Origin: JAXLVB01 sp046329195
Lineage (GTDB): Bacteria > Bacteroidota > Bacteroidia > Cytophagales > Spirosomataceae
Direction of reading: 5' to 3'
Length of the DNA: 64,000 nt
NCBI GenBank assembly: GCA_046329195.1
Contig: JAXLVB010000001.1
Span: forward strand, 1,302,001 to 1,366,000
Of this stretch, positions 61,344 through 64,000 are shown piece by piece. How positions within the stretch are numbered: position 1 is the stretch's first letter; every line of letters begins with the position of its first letter. The notes beneath the pieces were generated by a model. That model was not told the origin of the DNA, did not search any database, and saw nothing but the letters and a program-made list of their open reading frames with translations. A program made the translations under genes and the position numbers.

Positions 61344-63746
61344 ATGAACCGTACTATTCGCAACGTAGCCGTACTTGGCTCGGGCATTATGGGTAGCCGC
61401 ATTGCTTGCCATTTTGCCAATATTGGCGTAGAGGTATTGCTCTTAGACATGGTTCCGAAAGAACCTAACGATGCCGAAAAAGCAAAAGGACTCACGCTCG
61501 AACACCCCGCCGTTCGCAACCGCCTTGTCAACGAATCGTTCCAGAACACACTCAAGGCCAGCCCTGCGGCTTTGTACAGCAAGTCGTTTGCCGATCGTGT
61601 CAAGCTGGGGAATTTTGATGATAACCTCAAAGACATCGCCGATTACGACTGGGTGATCGAGGTCATCGTAGAGCGCCTCGACATCAAGCAGTCGTTGCTC
61701 CAAAAAGTAGATGCCCTTCGTAAGCCGGGTACACTCATCACTTCCAATACCTCTGGGATTCCGATTCATCTGATGTCAGAAGGCCGCTCGGAGGACTTCC
61801 AGAAGCATTTTTGTGGTACGCACTTCTTTAACCCACCTCGCTATTTGCGGTTGTTAGAAATCATCCCTGGCCCTCAAACCGACCCAGCCGTAATTGATTT
61901 CTTGATGCACTACGGTGAATTGTTCTTGGGTAAAACCACCGTTTTGTGCAAAGACACGCCTGCGTTCATTGCTAACCGTGTGGGGATTTATGCCATGATG
62001 CAAACCATGAAAGTAGTCGAAGAAATGGGGCTGACCGTAGAAGAAGTGGATAAACTCACTAGCGACATCGTAGGCCGCCCTAAGTCGGGGACTTTCCGCT
62101 TGTCAGATGTAGTGGGTTTAGACACCACCGTACACGTAGCCAACAATATTTACAACACCTGTCCGCAAGACGAATCACGAGCAATTTTCAGCCTGCCTGC
62201 CATGATGCAAAAGCTATACGAAAACAAATGGCTTGGCGATAAAACGGGGCAAGGTTTTTACAAGAAAACCAAAGACGAAAAAGGCAAGACGGTCATTTTG
62301 GCGCTAGACCTGAAAACGTTTGAGTACAAACCTTCGCAAAAAGTGAAGTTTGAGTCGCTTGATGCTGCCAAAAAGAAAGAAAATCTCAAAGAACGTTTCC
62401 CGATTTTGTTGGCAGCCAAAGACAAAGCTGGGGAGTTTTACCGTAAGACTTTTGCCGATGGTTTCCGATATGTGACCAACCGCATTCCTGAAATCTCTGA
62501 CGAACTCTACCGCATTGATGAAGCCGTCAAGTCAGGGTTTGGTTGGCAAGTGGGTTTGTTTGAAACATGGGACATCTTGGGCGTGCAAAGTGGCCTCGAA
62601 ATGATGGAGGCTCAGGACATCAAACCTGCCGCATGGGTGTATGAAATGCTCGCTGGGGGAAATACCTCCTTTTACAAAGTCGAAAAAGGCAAGCGTTTGT
62701 ATTATGACGTAGCCAGCAAGGCATACAAAGCCATACCGGGTCAAGACTCATTCTTGATTTTGGAAAACCTTTCTCAAAACGTAGTGTGGAGCAATCCCGA
62801 AGCCTCAGTTTATGATTTGGGCGATGGTGTGTTGGGTTTAGAGTTCCGTTCCAAGATGAACACCTTCGGCCCCAATGTGGTCGAGAGTGTGCACAAAGCC
62901 ATTGGGCTGGCCGAGAAGGATTTTCGTGGCTTGGTCATTGGCAACGACTCGCACGAGGCGTTTTCGGCAGGCGCCAACTTGGCCATGTTGTTTATGTACT
63001 CGGCCCAGCAGGAGTTCGACGAAGTAAACATGATGATTGCGCAGTTCCAAAAAACCATGACACGGGTACGTTACTCAAGCGTTCCGGTAGTGGTGGCTCC
63101 TCACACACTAGCGCTAGGTGGTGGCTGCGAAATCTCACTCCATGCCGACCGTATTGTGGCACATGCCGAAACCTACATGGGCCTAGTCGAAGTGGGCGTA
63201 GGGCTCATTCCAGGGGGCGGTGGTGTGAAAGAAATGGCAGCTCGGTGTTCAGACCTTTACCAAAGTGGTGATCCTGAGTTGAATATCCTGCAAAATGCTT
63301 TCATGAATATTGCTACGGCCAAAGTATCTACCTCAGCACAAGAGGCTTTGGAAATGAATTATTTGCGTCGGGGCGATGTGATTGTACTCAACCGCAGCCG
63401 ACTCATCGCAGAGGCTAAACAGGCTGTGATTCAACTGGCAGAAGATGGCTATACCCAACCCAAGCCTCGCAACGACATCAAGGTGCAAGGCAAGGCGGGT
63501 ATTGCGTTGTTTAAGGCAGGCGTTTCACAAATGCGTCTGGCCAATTACATCACCGACCACGACATGAAGATTGCCGATAAGTTGGCGTATGTGATTTCGG
63601 GTGGCGACTTGAGTTATCCACAAATGGTGAGTGAGCAATACTTACTTGACTTAGAACGAGAAGCTTTCTTATCGCTCTGTGGCGAACGCAAGACGCTTGA
63701 AAGGATGCAAGGTCTGTTAACAGGTGGCAAGCCGCCGAGGAATTAA
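61344..63746 (+). CDS. fadN: 3-hydroxyacyl-CoA dehydrogenase / enoyl-CoA hydratase, FadN type
   Basis: A two-step beta-oxidation enzyme of 800 aa. In contrast to E. coli FadB, the dehydrogenase comes first: Rossmann motif VAVLGSGIMGSRIACHFA (about 8-25), TNTSGIPI-like ITSNTSGIP, FCGTHFFNPPRYLRLLEIIP, and a C-terminal 3HCDH part (about 190-290, FIANRVGIYAMMQTMKVVEE). A second dehydrogenase-like segment follows (about 350-440), then a crotonase domain (about 500-700, FSAGANLAMLF, TLALGGGCEISLHADRI, EVGVGLIPGGGGVKEMA). This order is that of Bacillus FadN. ATG 61344 preferred over GTG 61308. The thiolase gene follows 158 bases later. Confidence 0.93.
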   Translation: MNRTIRNVAVLGSGIMGSRIACHFANIGVEVLLLDMVPKEPNDAEKAKGLTLEHPAVRNRLVNESFQNTLKASPAALYSKSFADRVKLGNFDDNLKDIADYDWVIEVIVERLDIKQSLLQKVDALRKPGTLITSNTSGIPIHLMSEGRSEDFQKHFCGTHFFNPPRYLRLLEIIPGPQTDPAVIDFLMHYGELFLGKTTVLCKDTPAFIANRVGIYAMMQTMKVVEEMGLTVEEVDKLTSDIVGRPKSGTFRLSDVVGLDTTVHVANNIYNTCPQDESRAIFSLPAMMQKLYENKWLGDKTGQGFYKKTKDEKGKTVILALDLKTFEYKPSQKVKFESLDAAKKKENLKERFPILLAAKDKAGEFYRKTFADGFRYVTNRIPEISDELYRIDEAVKSGFGWQVGLFETWDILGVQSGLEMMEAQDIKPAAWVYEMLAGGNTSFYKVEKGKRLYYDVASKAYKAIPGQDSFLILENLSQNVVWSNPEASVYDLGDGVLGLEFRSKMNTFGPNVVESVHKAIGLAEKDFRGLVIGNDSHEAFSAGANLAMLFMYSAQQEFDEVNMMIAQFQKTMTRVRYSSVPVVVAPHTLALGGGCEISLHADRIVAHAETYMGLVEVGVGLIPGGGGVKEMAARCSDLYQSGDPELNILQNAFMNIATAKVSTSAQEALEMNYLRRGDVIVLNRSRLIAEAKQAVIQLAEDGYTQPKPRNDIKVQGKAGIALFKAGVSQMRLANYITDHDMKIADKLAYVISGGDLSYPQMVSEQYLLDLEREAFLSLCGERKTLERMQGLLTGGKPPRN

Positions 63747-63904
63747 GAAACGTAAACAGGGTTTCATTATTGACGAACCAAGCTAAGTAATACTAAACGC
63801 CACTGCTGAAACCAAACAAATAAGTTTAGCAAAACGGTGAATTACTTCGTTTGCAATGACAAGTGGTGAACAATTTTTAAAAGCATTCAAAATCAGTATA
63901 ACCA

Positions 63905-64000
63905 ATGAACGCATATATCATCGCCGGCTACCGTAGTGCAGTTGGCAAAGCACCCAAGGGTGGGCTGCGCTTCACCCGCCCTGACGACCTTGCAGCGGAG
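63905..64000 (+). CDS. fadA: Acetyl-CoA acyltransferase (thiolase), 5' end only
   Basis: The last 96 bases encode 32 residues of a thiolase N-terminus: NAYIIAGYRSAVGKAPKGG, then TRPDDLAAE, as in FadA-type 3-ketoacyl-CoA thiolases. The gene continues beyond the window. Its position behind the FadN-type enzyme fits the fadN-fadA operon order. It would carry out thiolytic cleavage, the last beta-oxidation step. Confidence 0.85.
   Translation, partial: MNAYIIAGYRSAVGKAPKGGLRFTRPDDLAAE

Noticed and set aside
1..64000. tRNA, rRNA, CRISPR arrays, insertion sequences and prophage
   Set aside because: I looked for cloverleaf-like segments, regularly spaced direct repeats, transposase or integrase motifs and phage structural genes and saw none, although short RNAs could be missed by eye.

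Overview
The window reads as a chromosomal segment of a member of the Bacteroidota, most likely order Cytophagales (a Runella/Spirosoma-like relative; the family is inferred from gene content only). Supporting signs are the division-cluster gene set, a Bacteroidota-type FtsQ, an M28-type glutaminyl cyclase, DUF4292 and DUF1835 proteins, a NupG-like symporter beside a Gfo/Idh oxidoreductase, near absence of Shine-Dalgarno sequences, and several matches to the Bacteroidota -7 promoter element TAnnTTTG. I saw no rRNA, tRNA, CRISPR array, insertion sequence or prophage. Base composition is fairly even except for an AT-rich stretch at about 38.3-40.4 kb.

Layout. 0-2.5 kb: an M20 amidohydrolase and an alkane-monooxygenase (AlkB-like) gene interrupted by one in-frame TGA. 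2.8-12.1 kb: the second half of the division and cell-wall cluster, murD-ftsW-murG-murC-ftsQ-ftsA-ftsZ, cut off from the usual upstream half, followed by an AlkD-like repair gene. 12.8-26.9 kb: housekeeping and accessory genes, including a NarX/NarL-like two-component pair, a crotonase, endonuclease III, an ECF sigma factor with a small overlapping partner, a thioesterase, a secreted M28 glutaminyl-cyclase-like enzyme, cysS, a DUF1835 protein, a GNAT-like protein, a DJ-1/PfpI protein, a NeuD-like acyltransferase, an M14 carboxypeptidase and crcB. 27-36 kb: a nucleoside-type symporter with a sugar-type dehydrogenase, then a BlaI/BlaR1-type regulatory pair facing a penicillin-acylase-family gene across an intergenic region with three 16-bp palindromes, then a PiT phosphate transporter. 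36-42.5 kb: recQ, the AT-rich cassette (membrane-anchored LuxR-type protein, secreted six-cysteine peptide, lipoprotein) and uvrB. 42.7-50 kb: two tandem TMTC-like membrane/TPR paralogues, a large TPR protein and a DUF4292 lipoprotein. 50-64 kb: an EnvC-like amidase activator with a degenerate LytM domain, panB, an RluA-type pseudouridine synthase, secreted proteins of unknown function, an M28 peptidase, a second RecQ-type helicase, a bestrophin, and the start of a fadN-fadA beta-oxidation operon that runs off the window.

How the genes work together. murD, murG and murC make and complete the lipid-linked peptidoglycan precursor; FtsW polymerises it at the septum; FtsQ, FtsA and FtsZ build the division ring; the EnvC-like protein probably activates a daughter-cell-separating amidase. 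FadN and the truncated thiolase give consecutive beta-oxidation steps. UvrB, two RecQ-type helicases, endonuclease III and the AlkD-like protein form a scattered DNA-repair set. The two regions most worth experimental attention are the BlaI/M56/penicillin-acylase locus with its operator array (29.6-34.5 kb) and the AT-rich LuxR/Cys-peptide/lipoprotein cassette (38.3-40.4 kb).
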